Source of the DNA: Streptomyces sp. NRRL S-337
Lineage (GTDB): Bacteria > Actinomycetota > Actinomycetes > Streptomycetales > Streptomycetaceae
NCBI RefSeq assembly: GCF_000720175.1
Contig: NZ_JOIX01000056.1
Span: 1 to 64,000 of the forward strand
DNA: 64,000 nucleotides
Reading direction: 5' to 3'
Shown here: in pieces, positions 36,423-46,326 of the stretch
Position numbering within the stretch: position 1 is the first letter of the stretch
Layout: the number at the start of each line of letters is the position of its first letter
Notes under the pieces: model-generated
The model's database searches: none
Told to the model about the DNA's origin: nothing
The model's input: only the letters and a program-made list of their open reading frames with translations
Made by a program: the position numbers and the translations under genes

Positions 36423-37634
36423 CTAGCCGGCCGCCAGCGCCTTCAGCCGCCCCGCCGCCTCCTGGAGGACCTCGATGCTCTTGCAGAAGGCGAAGCGCAC
36501 GAACGGGGCGCCCTCGTCCTTGTGGTCGTAGAAGACCGCGTTGGGGATGGCGACGACGCCGGCGCGCTCGGGCAGGGACCGGCAGAAGGCGAAGCCGTCG
36601 CCGTCGTGGGACAGCTCGGCTCCCAGGGGGCGGATGTCGGTGGTGATGAAGTACGTGCCGGTGGGACGGAAGACCTGGAAGCCGGCGTCGGCCAGGCCGG
36701 CGGCGAGCACATCGCGCTTGGCGCGCAGGTCGTCGCGCAGGCCGCTGTAGTAGCCGTCGGGCAGGGCCAGTGCCTCGGCGACGGCGTACTGGAAGGGGCC
36801 GGCGGAGACGTAGGTGAGGAACTGCTTGGCCGAGCGGACCGCGGTGATCAGCTCCGGCGCCGCGGTGACCCAGCCGACCTTCCAGCCGGTGAAGGAGAAG
36901 GTCTTGCCGGCCGAGCTGATCGTGACGGTGCGGTCGCGCATCCCGGGGAAGGACGCGAGGGGCAGGTGCTCGCCCTCGAAGACCAGGTGCTCGTAGACCT
37001 CGTCGGTGATCACGAGGAGGTTCCGCTCCACGGCCAGCTCGGCGATCGCGGAGAGCTCCTCGCGGGTCAGGACGGTGCCGGTGGGGTTGTGGGGGGTGTT
37101 GAGGAGGATGAGGCGGGTGGCGTCGGTGACCGCGTCCCGCAGCTCTTCGAGGTCGAGGCGGTACGTACCGGATTCCGGCTCGGCGCGCAGGGTCACCGGC
37201 ACCCGGCGGCCGCCCGCCATGGCGATGCAGGCGGCGTAGGAGTCGTAGTACGGCTCCAGCGCGACGACCTCGTCGCCCGGTTCGAGGAGGGCGAGCAGCG
37301 CGGCCGCGATGGCTTCGGTGGCGCCGGCGGTGACCAGGACCTCGGTGTCGGGGTCGTACGAGAGGCCCAGGTGGCCGTAGAAGCGCTCCTGGTGGGCGGC
37401 GACGGCGGTGCGCAGCTCGGGGACGCCGGGGCCGGGCGGGTACTGGTTGCCGCGGCCGTCGCGCAGGGCGCGCACCGCGGCCTCCCTGACCTCTTCGGGG
37501 CCGTCGGCGTCCGGGAAGCCCTGGCCGAGGTTGAGGGAGCCGGTGCGCACGGCGAGCGCCGACATCTCGGCGAAGATCGTGGTGCCGAATTCGGCGAGGC
37601 GGCGGTTGAGCAGCGGTCGGTCCATGCGCGCCAT
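36423..37634 (-). CDS. Class I/II aminotransferase (PLP-dependent)
   Basis: The product is about 403 aa. It contains LNLGQGFPDADGP, LVTAGATEAIAAALLAL, LLNTPHNPTGTVL, ITDEVYEHLVFEG and the PLP-lysine region ISSAGKTFSFTGWKVGW, with the C-terminal Arg in VRFAFCKS. It is close to kynurenine/DapC-type aminotransferases. The substrate is not fixed by sequence alone, although kynurenine genes lie 10 kb away. ATG at 37634 or 37625 (MDRPLL) may be used; the latter has AGGATGG at better spacing. Confidence 0.88.
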   Translation of the reverse strand: MARMDRPLLNRRLAEFGTTIFAEMSALAVRTGSLNLGQGFPDADGPEEVREAAVRALRDGRGNQYPPGPGVPELRTAVAAHQERFYGHLGLSYDPDTEVLVTAGATEAIAAALLALLEPGDEVVALEPYYDSYAACIAMAGGRRVPVTLRAEPESGTYRLDLEELRDAVTDATRLILLNTPHNPTGTVLTREELSAIAELAVERNLLVITDEVYEHLVFEGEHLPLASFPGMRDRTVTISSAGKTFSFTGWKVGWVTAAPELITAVRSAKQFLTYVSAGPFQYAVAEALALPDGYYSGLRDDLRAKRDVLAAGLADAGFQVFRPTGTYFITTDIRPLGAELSHDGDGFAFCRSLPERAGVVAIPNAVFYDHKDEGAPFVRFAFCKSIEVLQEAAGRLKALAAG

Positions 37635-37858
37635 CCTGCGCCGAACCTCTGGAGTTCCTCAACTGTGCTTTGAGACGCGGAGGGCGGGGGCATCAGCCCC
37701 AGCACACAAGGACGGAAGCGGTCGCCGACGCGGCGGCCGGCGGCCCGGGAGGGGCCGTGGCGGCGCACCGGGCGCCGGACGGAGCGATGCAGCCCCACTG
37801 CCTGAAGGGCGTGGGAGGTGCGCCCACGCTTCGGGGGAGCGAAAGGAGTGTGAGGCAG

Positions 37859-38128
37859 ATGATGGGGCTCGTGTTCTTCGGGCTGATCTGCGCGGCGGTG
37901 ATCGGGGTCGTGGCCCTGGCCGTGCGGAACGGGAGCGGCACCGGACGCGGCGGGAGCTCGGCCGGCGCCAGCTGGTGGGCGGGTGGCGACTCGGGGTCGG
38001 GCGGCCACCACGGCGGGCATCATGGCGGGCACCACGGCGGTGGCCACGGCGGCGGGCACCACGGCGGGCACTCGTGCGGCGGCGGCGGTGGCTGCGGTGG
38101 TGGCGGGGGCTGCGGCGGAGGGTCCTGA
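37859..38128 (+). CDS. Small membrane protein with His/Gly-rich tail
   Basis: The product is 89 aa. One N-terminal helix (LVFFGLICAAVIGVVALAV) is followed by a tail of HHGG repeats and GGGGGCGGGGGCGGGS. The tail has about ten His and three Cys and could bind metal ions. AAGGAG and GAGG precede two possible ATGs (37859, 37862). The function is unknown; a low-complexity origin is also possible. Confidence 0.6.
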   Translation: MMGLVFFGLICAAVIGVVALAVRNGSGTGRGGSSAGASWWAGGDSGSGGHHGGHHGGHHGGGHGGGHHGGHSCGGGGGCGGGGGCGGGS

Positions 38129-38435
38129 ACCGTACACATGCGGGTGGCCCATGCCCTTCCGCATATGCGCCCGGCGGGCCGGGAAACGAGCGTCAACGCC
38201 CGCTGGGCGCAAGGTAGTTGAACAGATGAACTGCTAGGCCCTCTAGGGGATGGAAACCCCCGGGAGATGGGTAAAACTGCTGTGGGTGACCGGGCATTCA
38301 TGATTCCCTCTTCAGAGAGAATCCCCCACGTTCTCCCCTTCCCACGTGGGCACGAGCCGGCAGGCAGACGTACATTCCTGATCCTTCACGGGCGGGCCGG
38401 CCCACCATTCCACTGCGTGCTTGCGGAGCCGACCC
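38129..38435. other. 307-bp intergenic region
   Basis: No gene is seen. The stretch 38210-38350 is AT-richer and contains small hairpins, for example GATTC-CTCT/AGAGA-ATC and CCCACGT/ACGTGGG near 38325-38350. It probably holds the promoter and leader of the DUF2617 gene. No known riboswitch pattern is recognised. Confidence 0.5.
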
Positions 38436-38957
38436 ATGCTCACCACTTTGAAGACGGCGTACACCGATACCCGTGCATCCGACCTGGCCTGGGCGCTGGG
38501 CAGGGAACCCCTGCCGGCCCTGGCCGTGCTCGATCTCCAACACCACGACGTCCAGGTCCAGTTGAGGCTGCTCGGCGCCTCCCACCAGGTCATCCTCGAA
38601 GAGGAACGCGGGACGTGTTCCGAGACCGTCGCCTGCATGCCGGGCAGCAGCACCCCGTTGCCGCTCGGCGTGGCCAAGCGCCTGGGGGACTGGGAGTACG
38701 AGTTCGCCGCGCATGTGGAGACCCTGTCGCGCGGTTCGTTCGCGGGGCGCGCGCAGGAGTTGCTCGCGCTGGTCGCCGAGCATCCGTACGGGCTCGCCGG
38801 GACGTTCCCCGGTTCGCCGCACGCCTTCACGGCGCTGCTGGCGCAGTGCCAGCGGGACCAGGTGCGCTGGCGGACCTGGCACGCGTATCCGCAGGAGGGC
38901 CGTTTGGTGGCCACCCGGACCCGGGTGGGCGTACGCGCAGCGGTCGCGGCCGTCTAG
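38436..38957 (+). CDS. DUF2617 family protein
   Basis: The product is 173 aa and soluble. It begins MLTTLKTAYTDTRASDLAWA and contains LGASHQVILEEERGTCSETV and AKRLGDWEYEFAAHVETLSR, then TWHAYPQEGRLVATRTRV. I recognise this as the DUF2617 family, conserved in Streptomyces with no known role. GGAG lies 8 nt before the ATG. Confidence 0.8.
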   Translation: MLTTLKTAYTDTRASDLAWALGREPLPALAVLDLQHHDVQVQLRLLGASHQVILEEERGTCSETVACMPGSSTPLPLGVAKRLGDWEYEFAAHVETLSRGSFAGRAQELLALVAEHPYGLAGTFPGSPHAFTALLAQCQRDQVRWRTWHAYPQEGRLVATRTRVGVRAAVAAV

Positions 38958-39156
38958 GGACGGCGACTCCCCCTGCGGTACGCGCCCGGCGGGTGCAAGG
39001 GCGGCGGGGCGCGCGCGGTGGTGCGCACGCGGGCGCGCAACCGCCGCCGTCCGCCGTGGACTTGCGCTCCGACGTCGCTCAACTGACGCGTGTAGCCCGC
39101 AGAGTGCACTCGTGTGGGTGACCAAGAGGTACGGAATCGTCACGTAGCGTTCACTC

Positions 39157-40854
39157 ATGATCGACCCGCCAGAGTCCGCTCTCACCGGCACCCTGGAGCC
39201 GTCGGAGGCCATGACGTCGGCGCGGCTGCCCGTCGCGGCCGGGCTCGGCCGGCTGCTCGTGCTCTGCGTGGTCTTCGTCTGCGCCGCCTGCGGACTGGTC
39301 TACGAACTCGAACTCGTCGCGCTGGCCACCTACTTGGTGGGCGACTCGGTCACCCAGGCGTCGGTCGTGCTGTCCGTCATGGTCTTCGCGATGGGCGTCG
39401 GCGCGCTGCTCGCCAAGCGGCTGCGGTGCCGGGCGGCGGTCGGCTTCGGCGTGGTCGAGGCCGGCCTCGCACTGGTCGGCGGCAGCTCCGCGATGGCGCT
39501 CTACGCCTGTTTCGCCTGGTTCGCCCAGTCCCGCTCCGCGCTGGTCGCCTTCTCCCTGGTCATCGGCGTCCTGATCGGCGCCGAGGTGCCGCTGCTGATG
39601 ACCCTGATCCAGCGGGTGCGGCGCCAGGACGCCGGCGGGGCGGTCGCCGACCTGTTCGCCGCGGACTACGTCGGCGCGCTCGTCGGCGGCCTGGCCTTTC
39701 CCTTCCTGCTGCTGCCGAGCCTCGGCCAGCTGACCGGCGCGCTGGTCACCGGCACCGTCAACGACGTGGCCGGCGGCGCCCTGGTGCTCTGGCTGTTCCG
39801 CCGCGACCTGACCGCCCGCGCCCGCTGGACCCTGCTCGTGGTGAACATCCTCGTGCTGGCGCTGCTCGCCGCCGGCGTGCTGCTGGCCGCGCCCTTCGAA
39901 CGGGCCGCACGCCGGGCGGTGTACGGCTCGGCGGCCCGGGTCGCGGTGCAGACCGGCGTCCAGGAGGTGGTGCTGACCGGCGGTACCGGAAGCGGTGCGG
40001 GACGGTCGAGGAAAGGTTCCGGCCGGCCGCTGGAGCTCTATCTCGACGGCCGGCTGCGGGTCAGCGCGGACACCGAATTCCGCTACCACGAAGCGCTGGT
40101 GCACCCGGCGATGGCCGCCGGGCCGCACGCCCGGGTCCTGGTCCTCGGCGGCGGCGACGGCCTCGCCGTACGCGAGATCCTCCGCTACCGCGCGGTCCGC
40201 TCGGTGACCGTCGTCGAGCTCGACCCCGGCGTCCTCCGGCTGGCCCGTACGGACCCCGGCCTGACCCGCCTGAACGACCACTCGCTCGGCGACCCCCGGG
40301 TCCACGTCGTCACCGCCGACGCCTTCGACTGGCTGCGCGACCGGCACGCCCCCGGCCACCGCACGGCACCGTACGACGTCATCGTCTCCGACCTCCCCGA
40401 CCCCGGCATCACCGCCAGCACCAAGCTGTACTCCCAGGAGTTCTACGGTCTGGCCGCGCGGCTGCTGGCCGACCGCGGACGCCTGGTGGTGCACGCCGGA
40501 CCGCCGGTCGCCCGGGCCCGGGCGTACTGGACGGTGGACGCGACGGTCCGCTCGGTGGGTCTGGCCACCGACCCGTACCGCATGCCCGGCCGCCCCGCGT
40601 CCTCCTTCGGCCCGGACCGCTCGGCCGACCCCACCCCGGGCCCGACCGGCGAACCGCTCACCGTCGGACCGGCCGCCGGCTACTGGGGCTTCGTGCTCGC
40701 CGCCCGGCACCGCCCCCGCTTCGGCCCGGCGCCCGACGCGCCCCCGCCACCGGTGACCCGCGAGGCGCTCCGGGCCGCCGGGCACGGCGACCTCCGCGAC
40801 CGCATCCCCGGCCTGCCGGCCTCCACGCTGATGCGTCCGCGCTACCAGGACTGA
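39157..40854 (+). CDS. Membrane-anchored spermidine-synthase-like protein
   Basis: The product is 565 aa. The N-terminal 230 residues carry about seven transmembrane helices ([20 protein letters not shown], then [19 protein letters not shown]). The C-terminal part is a SAM-binding polyamine-synthase fold: [53 protein letters not shown] and SDLPDPG. It probably transfers an aminopropyl or similar group at the membrane; the substrate is unknown. The ATG lacks a ribosome site. TAGCGT ends 6 nt upstream, which suggests leaderless expression. Confidence 0.85.
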   Translation: MIDPPESALTGTLEPSEAMTSARLPVAAGLGRLLVLCVVFVCAACGLVYELELVALATYLVGDSVTQASVVLSVMVFAMGVGALLAKRLRCRAAVGFGVVEAGLALVGGSSAMALYACFAWFAQSRSALVAFSLVIGVLIGAEVPLLMTLIQRVRRQDAGGAVADLFAADYVGALVGGLAFPFLLLPSLGQLTGALVTGTVNDVAGGALVLWLFRRDLTARARWTLLVVNILVLALLAAGVLLAAPFERAARRAVYGSAARVAVQTGVQEVVLTGGTGSGAGRSRKGSGRPLELYLDGRLRVSADTEFRYHEALVHPAMAAGPHARVLVLGGGDGLAVREILRYRAVRSVTVVELDPGVLRLARTDPGLTRLNDHSLGDPRVHVVTADAFDWLRDRHAPGHRTAPYDVIVSDLPDPGITASTKLYSQEFYGLAARLLADRGRLVVHAGPPVARARAYWTVDATVRSVGLATDPYRMPGRPASSFGPDRSADPTPGPTGEPLTVGPAAGYWGFVLAARHRPRFGPAPDAPPPPVTREALRAAGHGDLRDRIPGLPASTLMRPRYQD

Positions 40855-40980
40855 GCACCAGGACCGAGCCGTTCCGCGACCCGGGGCAGGGTACGCGCGG
40901 CGGCACCGACCCGCGCCGGAGTGCAGAAAGTTGTGCGTGGGCGGGCACGGTTCCGGGGGCGCTGGGTAGGCTCCGTTGTC

Positions 40981-41826
40981 ATGGAGCATGAGGTGTACGT
41001 TCCGTTTCCCGTCCGGACCGTGCGGCAGGCGCTCACCGATCCGGAGCGGGTGGCGCGCTGTGTCCCCGGAGTCCAGCTCGACGCCGATGCCGCCCCGCAC
41101 CGCCCCGAGGGCCGGCTGCGGCTGCGCATCGGAAGCTCCACCATCACCTACCGCGGCAGTCTCACGGTCGGCGAACCGGCGGACGGCGGCCCCGGCGACG
41201 CCGCCACCGCCGAACTGACCGTCGAGGCGAAGGGCACCGAATCCGTGGGCGACGGGGCGGTCGCGCTCACCCTGACCGTACGGCTGTCCCCGGCCACCGA
41301 TCCCGGCCCCGGCACCACCCTGGCCTGCGCCGGCACCGTCCACAGCGACGGCCGGCTGGCCGAGGCCACTGACCGGTCCGCCGAGGCCGCCGGGCGCCGG
41401 CTGCTGGACCGGTTCGCCGAGAACCTCGCGGACGACCTGCGGCAGCGCCCGGTGGCCGAAGGCCCCGCCCGGACCGGGGTCTTGGACGCCGAGGTGCCGC
41501 CGCCCTCCCTGGACCCGCTCAGCGACGAGGACGCCATCGAGGAGGCCGACCTGGCCGACGCGGGCGACGCCGCCGAGGAGCCCGGGTTCGCCTACGACGA
41601 CGACCTGGACGAGGTCGCCCCGGCCGAGGCCGCGCACGCCCGCCGCACGATGATCGGGCGCAGCGCCGAGGAGGTCGACCACGCCCCGCCGCGCGGCCGG
41701 TACGCGCCGGTGCCCGCACCCGAGCCCAACGCCACCTCGCTGACCCTGCGCTGGGCGGCGCCGGCCGCCGCGGTGGTGCTGGCGTCCGCCGTCGTCGTCA
41801 GCCGGGTGCTGCGCCGCCGCCGCTGA
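40981..41826 (+). CDS. SRPBCC/CoxG-like protein with C-terminal membrane anchor
   Basis: The product is 281 aa. Residues 1-150 resemble the CoxG/SRPBCC lipid-binding fold (MEHEVYVPFPVRTVRQALTD, RCVPGVQLD, ITYRGSLTV). An acidic linker and a C-terminal helix (APAAAVVLASAVVVSRVLRR) then tether it to the membrane. It may carry a hydrophobic ligand or help assemble an enzyme. There is no ribosome site; TAGGCT ends 8 nt before the ATG. Confidence 0.78.
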   Translation: MEHEVYVPFPVRTVRQALTDPERVARCVPGVQLDADAAPHRPEGRLRLRIGSSTITYRGSLTVGEPADGGPGDAATAELTVEAKGTESVGDGAVALTLTVRLSPATDPGPGTTLACAGTVHSDGRLAEATDRSAEAAGRRLLDRFAENLADDLRQRPVAEGPARTGVLDAEVPPPSLDPLSDEDAIEEADLADAGDAAEEPGFAYDDDLDEVAPAEAAHARRTMIGRSAEEVDHAPPRGRYAPVPAPEPNATSLTLRWAAPAAAVVLASAVVVSRVLRRRR

Positions 41827-41884
41827 CCGCGACCCCCGGCGACTTCCCCCGGCGCGGCCCGGCACACCGCTAGGGTCGGGCCCC

Positions 41885-42733
41885 GTGAGTACCGACAACA
41901 CCACGCAGGGCGGCGCGCCGGACGGGGTACGGCTGGCCGCCGGAGACACCGAAGTGACCGTCCGGCCGGACCGCGGCTGCCGGATCGAAAGCCTCCGGGT
42001 CGGCGGTACGGAACTGCTGCGGCAGGGCGACAAGTACGGCTGTTTCCCGGTGGTTCCGTGGTGCGGCCGGCTCGCGCACGGCGAGTTCCGCAACGGCGGC
42101 GAGCTGCACCGCATGCCGCTGAACGCCCCGCCGCACGCGATCCACGGCACCGGCCGCGACCTTTGCTGGCACACCGCCCGCACCGGCCCGACGGAGGCGG
42201 TCTTCACCTACGACCTCGCCGACCCGGCGGCGCCCTGGCCGTACCCGGGGCGGGTCACCCAGCTCGTCCAGCTCGGCGCGGACGGCACCTCGCTCACCCT
42301 CACCATGGGCGTCGAGGCGACCGGCGACTCCTTCCCGGCACAGGCCGGCTGGCACCCGTGGTTCCGGCGGAACCTCGGCGAGGGGAGGGACGTACACCTC
42401 GACTTCCTGCCCGAGTGGCAGGAGGAGCGGGGCCCCGACCACCTCCCGACCGGCCGCCGGATCACCCCGCGGCCCGGCCCCTGGGACGACTGCTTCGGCG
42501 TGCCGCGCGGGGTGGCCGCCACCCTCACCTGGCCGGGCCGGCTGGAACTGAAGGTCACCAGCCGCGCCGAGTGGGTGGTGGTCTACGACGAGCAGGAGGC
42601 CGCGGTCTGCGTCGAGCCGCAGACCGGCCCGCCCAACGGCCTCAACACCCTGCCGCGCCTGGTCACCCCCATCGACCCGCTGGAGATCTCCATGACCTGG
42701 AGCTGGCGGAGCCTGTCCGGGGACACCGCATAA
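41885..42733 (+). CDS. Aldose 1-epimerase-like protein
   Basis: The product is 282 aa. It has the galactose mutarotase fold: LRQGDKYGCFPVVPWCGRLA, HAIHGTGRDLCW, FPAQAGWHPWFRRNL and AVCVEPQTGPPNGLN. The catalytic His and Glu are in HAIHG and CVEPQT. It probably interconverts anomers of a sugar; the substrate is unknown. The GTG start follows TAGGGT by 8 nt with no ribosome site. It ends 10 nt before pyrE. Confidence 0.85.
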   Translation: MSTDNTTQGGAPDGVRLAAGDTEVTVRPDRGCRIESLRVGGTELLRQGDKYGCFPVVPWCGRLAHGEFRNGGELHRMPLNAPPHAIHGTGRDLCWHTARTGPTEAVFTYDLADPAAPWPYPGRVTQLVQLGADGTSLTLTMGVEATGDSFPAQAGWHPWFRRNLGEGRDVHLDFLPEWQEERGPDHLPTGRRITPRPGPWDDCFGVPRGVAATLTWPGRLELKVTSRAEWVVVYDEQEAAVCVEPQTGPPNGLNTLPRLVTPIDPLEISMTWSWRSLSGDTA

Positions 42734-42743
42734 GCTCGGGACC

Positions 42744-43286
42744 ATGAGTGACGACGTGCGCGGCGAGCTGCTGCAGCAGATCAAGGACAAGGCCGTGGTG
42801 CACGGCAAGGTGACGCTTTCCTCCGGCAAGGAGGCCGACTACTACATCGACCTGCGCCGGATCACCCTGGACGGCGAGGCCGCGCCGCTGGTGGGGCAGC
42901 TGATGCTGGACATCACCGCCGACCTGGACTACGACGCGGTGGGCGGGCTGACGCTGGGCGCCGACCCGGTGGCGACCTCGATGCTGCACGCCTCCGCCGC
43001 GCGCGGCCGGCGGCTGGACTCCTTCGTCGTCCGCAAGGCCCAGAAGGCGCACGGCATGCAGCGTCGCATCGAGGGCCCGGACATCACGGGCCGCCGGGTC
43101 CTGGTCGTCGAGGACACCTCCACCACCGGCGGCTCCCCGCTGACCGCCGTCGAGGCGGCCCGCGAGGCGGGCGCCGAGGTCGTCGCGGTGGCCACCATCG
43201 TCGACCGCGGCGCCGCGTCCGCGATCGCCGACGCCGGACTGCCCTATATCACGGGCTTCCAGCTCGCCGACCTCGGCCTCGCCTGA
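42744..43286 (+). CDS. pyrE: Orotate phosphoribosyltransferase
   Basis: The product is 180 aa. The family blocks are HGKVTLSSGKEADYYIDLRR, GLTLGADPVATSML and the PRPP loop VLVVEDTSTTGGSPL. It makes OMP from orotate and PRPP in pyrimidine synthesis. There is no ribosome site; TAAGCT ends 7 nt before the ATG, so it is probably leaderless. Confidence 0.95.
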   Translation: MSDDVRGELLQQIKDKAVVHGKVTLSSGKEADYYIDLRRITLDGEAAPLVGQLMLDITADLDYDAVGGLTLGADPVATSMLHASAARGRRLDSFVVRKAQKAHGMQRRIEGPDITGRRVLVVEDTSTTGGSPLTAVEAAREAGAEVVAVATIVDRGAASAIADAGLPYITGFQLADLGLA

Positions 43287-43355
43287 GGGCCGTCCGGCAC
43301 CCGGCGCTGACGCGGACGTACCGCGCTGACCTGGGGATTCGCCGAGGGGTGGCCG

Positions 43356-43369
43356 GTTTCACGTGAAAC
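43356..43369. promoter_or_regulatory. parS: parS site (ParB binding)
   Basis: GTTTCACGTGAAAC is the perfect Streptomyces parS palindrome. It lies in the pyrE-fba intergenic region. ParB bound here helps chromosome segregation during sporulation. Confidence 0.92.
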
Positions 43370-43503
43370 CGACCACCCCTTTCGCGTGGTGGCCGGATGG
43401 GGGAGGTGGAGCAATCCGCGGAGTCTGGGAAGATGTGCTCGGCAACGTCGCCGTCCCAGGTCAGGGCCAAGAACGCACACCCGCACATACAAGGAGCGGA
43501 CAG

Positions 43504-44526
43504 ATGCCCATCGCAACCCCCGAGGTCTACAACGAGATGCTGGACCGGGCGAAGGCAGGCAAGTTCGCCTACCCGGCCATCAACGTCACGTCGACGCAGA
43601 CGCTGCACGCCGCACTGCGAGGGTTCGCCGAGGCCGAGAGCGACGGCATCATCCAGATCTCCACCGGCGGTGCGGAGTTCCTGGGTGGTCAGCACAACAA
43701 GGACATGGTGACCGGCGCGGTCGCGCTCGCCGAGTTCGCGCACGTCGTGGCCGACAAGTACGGCATCACCGTCGCGCTGCACACCGACCACTGCCCCAAG
43801 GACAAGCTCGACGGCTATGTCCGCCCGCTGCTCGACATCTCCGCCGAGCGCGTCGCCAAGGGCCAGAACCCGCTGTTCCAGTCGCACATGTGGGACGGCT
43901 CGGCCGAGACCCTCGCCGACAACCTGGCCATCGGCCAGGAGCTGCTCGCCAAGGCCGCCGCCGCCAAGATCATCCTTGAGGTCGAGATCACCCCGACCGG
44001 CGGCGAGGAGGACGGCGTCACCCACGAGATCAACGACGAGCTCTACACCACGGTCGACGACGCGCTGCGCACCGCCGAGGCGCTGGGCCTGGGCGAGAAG
44101 GGCCGCTACCTGCTCGCCGCCTCCTTCGGCAACGTCCACGGCGTCTACAAGCCGGGCAACGTCGTGCTCCGCCCCGAGCTCCTCAAGGACCTCCAGGAGG
44201 GCGTCGGCGCCAAGTACGGCAAGACCGCGCCGTTCGACTTCGTCTTCCACGGCGGCTCCGGCTCCACCGAGCAGGAGATCGCCACCGCGCTGGAGAACGG
44301 CGTGGTCAAGATGAACCTCGACACGGACACGCAGTACGCGTTCTCCCGTCCGATCGCGGACCACATGTTCCGCAACTACGACGGTGTGCTGAAGGTCGAC
44401 GGCGAGGTCGGCAACAAGAAGACCTACGACCCGCGCAGCTGGGGCAAGCTGGCCGAGGCCGGCATGGCCAAGCGGGTGACGGAGGCTTGCGCGAACCTTC
44501 GCTCGACGGGCACGAAGATCAAGTAA
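43504..44526 (+). CDS. fba: Class II fructose-bisphosphate aldolase
   Basis: The product is 340 aa. It contains YPAINVTSTQTLHAALRGFA, ALHTDHCPKDKLDGYV with zinc-binding His residues, ASFGNVHGVYKPG and DFVFHGGSGSTEQEI. It cleaves fructose 1,6-bisphosphate in glycolysis and gluconeogenesis. AAGGAG precedes the ATG. Confidence 0.96.
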   Translation: MPIATPEVYNEMLDRAKAGKFAYPAINVTSTQTLHAALRGFAEAESDGIIQISTGGAEFLGGQHNKDMVTGAVALAEFAHVVADKYGITVALHTDHCPKDKLDGYVRPLLDISAERVAKGQNPLFQSHMWDGSAETLADNLAIGQELLAKAAAAKIILEVEITPTGGEEDGVTHEINDELYTTVDDALRTAEALGLGEKGRYLLAASFGNVHGVYKPGNVVLRPELLKDLQEGVGAKYGKTAPFDFVFHGGSGSTEQEIATALENGVVKMNLDTDTQYAFSRPIADHMFRNYDGVLKVDGEVGNKKTYDPRSWGKLAEAGMAKRVTEACANLRSTGTKIK

Positions 44527-44568
44527 CGCGCCGTCCCCTCCCGTGAGGGGGTGGAAGAACGGTGTGTG

Positions 44569-44596
44569 GGGGCGGGCGTCTGCGGGCGTCCGCCCC
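44569..44596. terminator. Hairpin terminator after fba
   Basis: GGGGCGGGCG, loop TCTGCGGG, CGTCCGCCCC, followed by TTCG. A smaller hairpin (44535-44550) lies just before it. Confidence 0.7.
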
Positions 44597-44637
44597 TTCG
44601 TCGTGCGAGGGGCCCGGTTGGCGGGCAGGCTCGGGCT

Positions 44638-46191
44638 ATGGGTGACGTGGGGCTGAGGTCCTCGCAGGGCCGGTGGGTGTTGCTGACCGCCGTGCTGGGG
44701 TCCGGGATGGCGATGCTGGACAGCACCGTCGTCAATGTCGCGCTGCCGCGGATCGGGCAGGATCTGCATGCCGATCTGGCGGTGCTGCAGTGGACGGTGA
44801 CCGCCTATCTGCTCACCCTCTCCGCGCTGATCCTGCTGGGCGGGGCGCTGGGGGACCGGTACGGGCGGCGGCGGGTCTTCGTCATCGGGGTGGTCTGGTT
44901 CGCCACGGCCTCGCTGTTGTGCGGGCTGGCGCCGCAGGCCGGGGTGCTGATCGCGGCCCGGGCGTTGCAGGGGGTCGGCGGGGCGCTGCTCACGCCCGGT
45001 TCGCTCGCCCTGATCCAGGCGGTCTTCCGGCCGGACGACCGGGCCCGGGCGGTCGGTGCCTGGTCCGGGCTGGGCGGGGTGGCCGCGGCGATCGGCCCGT
45101 TCGTGGGCGGCTGGCTGGTGGACGGGCCCGGCTGGCGCTGGGTGTTCTTCGTGAACGTACCGCTGGCGCTGGTGTGCGTACCGGTGGCGCTGCGGCACGT
45201 CCCCGAGACCCGGGAGCGGGACGCGGAGGCGCGCCGCGGGTTCGACGTGGCGGGCGCGGTGCTGGGCGCGCTGGCGCTGGCCGGGGTGACGTACGCGCTG
45301 ATCTCCGCGCCCGGCCGGGGTCTCTCGCCCGGGGTGGTCGTCCCCGCGGTGGCCGGTGTGTTGCTCGGGGTGGCCTTCGTCCGCGTCGAGGGGCGCCGTA
45401 CGGACCCGATGCTGCCGCCCTCGATCTTCCGCATCCGCCTGTTCTCCGCGATCAACGCGGTGACGGTGTGCGTCTACGCGGCGTTCAGCGGCTTCTTCTT
45501 CCTGGCCGTCCTCCAGTTCCAGGTCGTCGTGGGCTATTCGGCACTCCAGGCCGGCGTCGCCCTGCTGCCCACCACGGTGCTGATGCTTCTGCTGTCCGCC
45601 CGCTCCGGTGAACTCGGCCAGCGCATCGGGCCACGGATCCCGCTCACCGTCGGACCGGTGCTGTGTGCCGCCGGGATGCTGCTGATGGTCCGGGTGGGAC
45701 CGGGCGCCTCCTATTCGGCGGATGTGCTGCCCGCGCTGGTGGTGCTGGGCATGGGAATGGTGGCGCTGGTGGCGCCGCTCACCGCGACCGTGCTGGCCTC
45801 GGTGGACGTGGACCGGGCCGGTCTGGCCAGCGGCATCAACAACGCGGCGGCCCGGGCCGCGGGCCTGGTCGCGGTGGCCGCCCTGCCCCTCCTGGCGGGC
45901 ATGGGCCCCGAGGCGTACCGCTCGGCCGACGAATTCGCCGCCACCTTCCGCCGCGCCATGCCCCTGTGCGCCGCCGTCCTCTTGGCCGGCGCCCTGATCG
46001 CCTGGCTGACGGTGCGGCCCGCGGCCCGCCCTCCGGCCCCACCCACCAAGGAACCCTGCCACCCCGAATGCACCTACCACTGCGGAGTGGCCGCCCCGCC
46101 TTTGGACCCCGGCGACGAACCACAGCAGCCCCCACCCACCTCCACTTCTCCCCCAACGGGAAGGGGCGGGCCGGAGGGGCCTGGTTCGTGA
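44638..46191 (+). CDS. MFS drug exporter (DHA2/EmrB-QacA type)
   Basis: The product is 517 aa with about 14 transmembrane helices. Motif D1 is seen as MLDSTVVNVALPRIGQDL, motif A as GALGDRYGRRRVF and motif C as GGVAAAIGPFVGGWLVD. This is the EmrB/QacA-type proton-driven exporter of drugs or metabolites. The C-terminal tail is Pro-rich with CHPECTYHC, which could bind metal. No regulator lies adjacent. Confidence 0.88.
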   Translation: MGDVGLRSSQGRWVLLTAVLGSGMAMLDSTVVNVALPRIGQDLHADLAVLQWTVTAYLLTLSALILLGGALGDRYGRRRVFVIGVVWFATASLLCGLAPQAGVLIAARALQGVGGALLTPGSLALIQAVFRPDDRARAVGAWSGLGGVAAAIGPFVGGWLVDGPGWRWVFFVNVPLALVCVPVALRHVPETRERDAEARRGFDVAGAVLGALALAGVTYALISAPGRGLSPGVVVPAVAGVLLGVAFVRVEGRRTDPMLPPSIFRIRLFSAINAVTVCVYAAFSGFFFLAVLQFQVVVGYSALQAGVALLPTTVLMLLLSARSGELGQRIGPRIPLTVGPVLCAAGMLLMVRVGPGASYSADVLPALVVLGMGMVALVAPLTATVLASVDVDRAGLASGINNAAARAAGLVAVAALPLLAGMGPEAYRSADEFAATFRRAMPLCAAVLLAGALIAWLTVRPAARPPAPPTKEPCHPECTYHCGVAAPPLDPGDEPQQPPPTSTSPPTGRGGPEGPGS

Positions 46192-46326
46192 AGGTAAGGC
46201 GAAGCAGTCCACCAACCAGGCCCCGGAGGCCAGGCAGGGGGGAGCAACGGCGAGAAACCACCGCGGCGGGAAAGCCGACCACGTGCGCAGGCCCGCCGCA
46301 GGCACGCCGTGGGGGAGACTAAGGAC

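Noticed and set aside
38210..38350. Riboswitch before the DUF2617 gene
   Set aside because: Small hairpins exist, but no conserved core of a known riboswitch class could be matched.
39151..42207. Long minus-strand frame opposite the spermidine-synthase-like and SRPBCC genes
   Set aside because: Third-position GC bias explains the lack of stops; the plus-strand proteins are recognisable.
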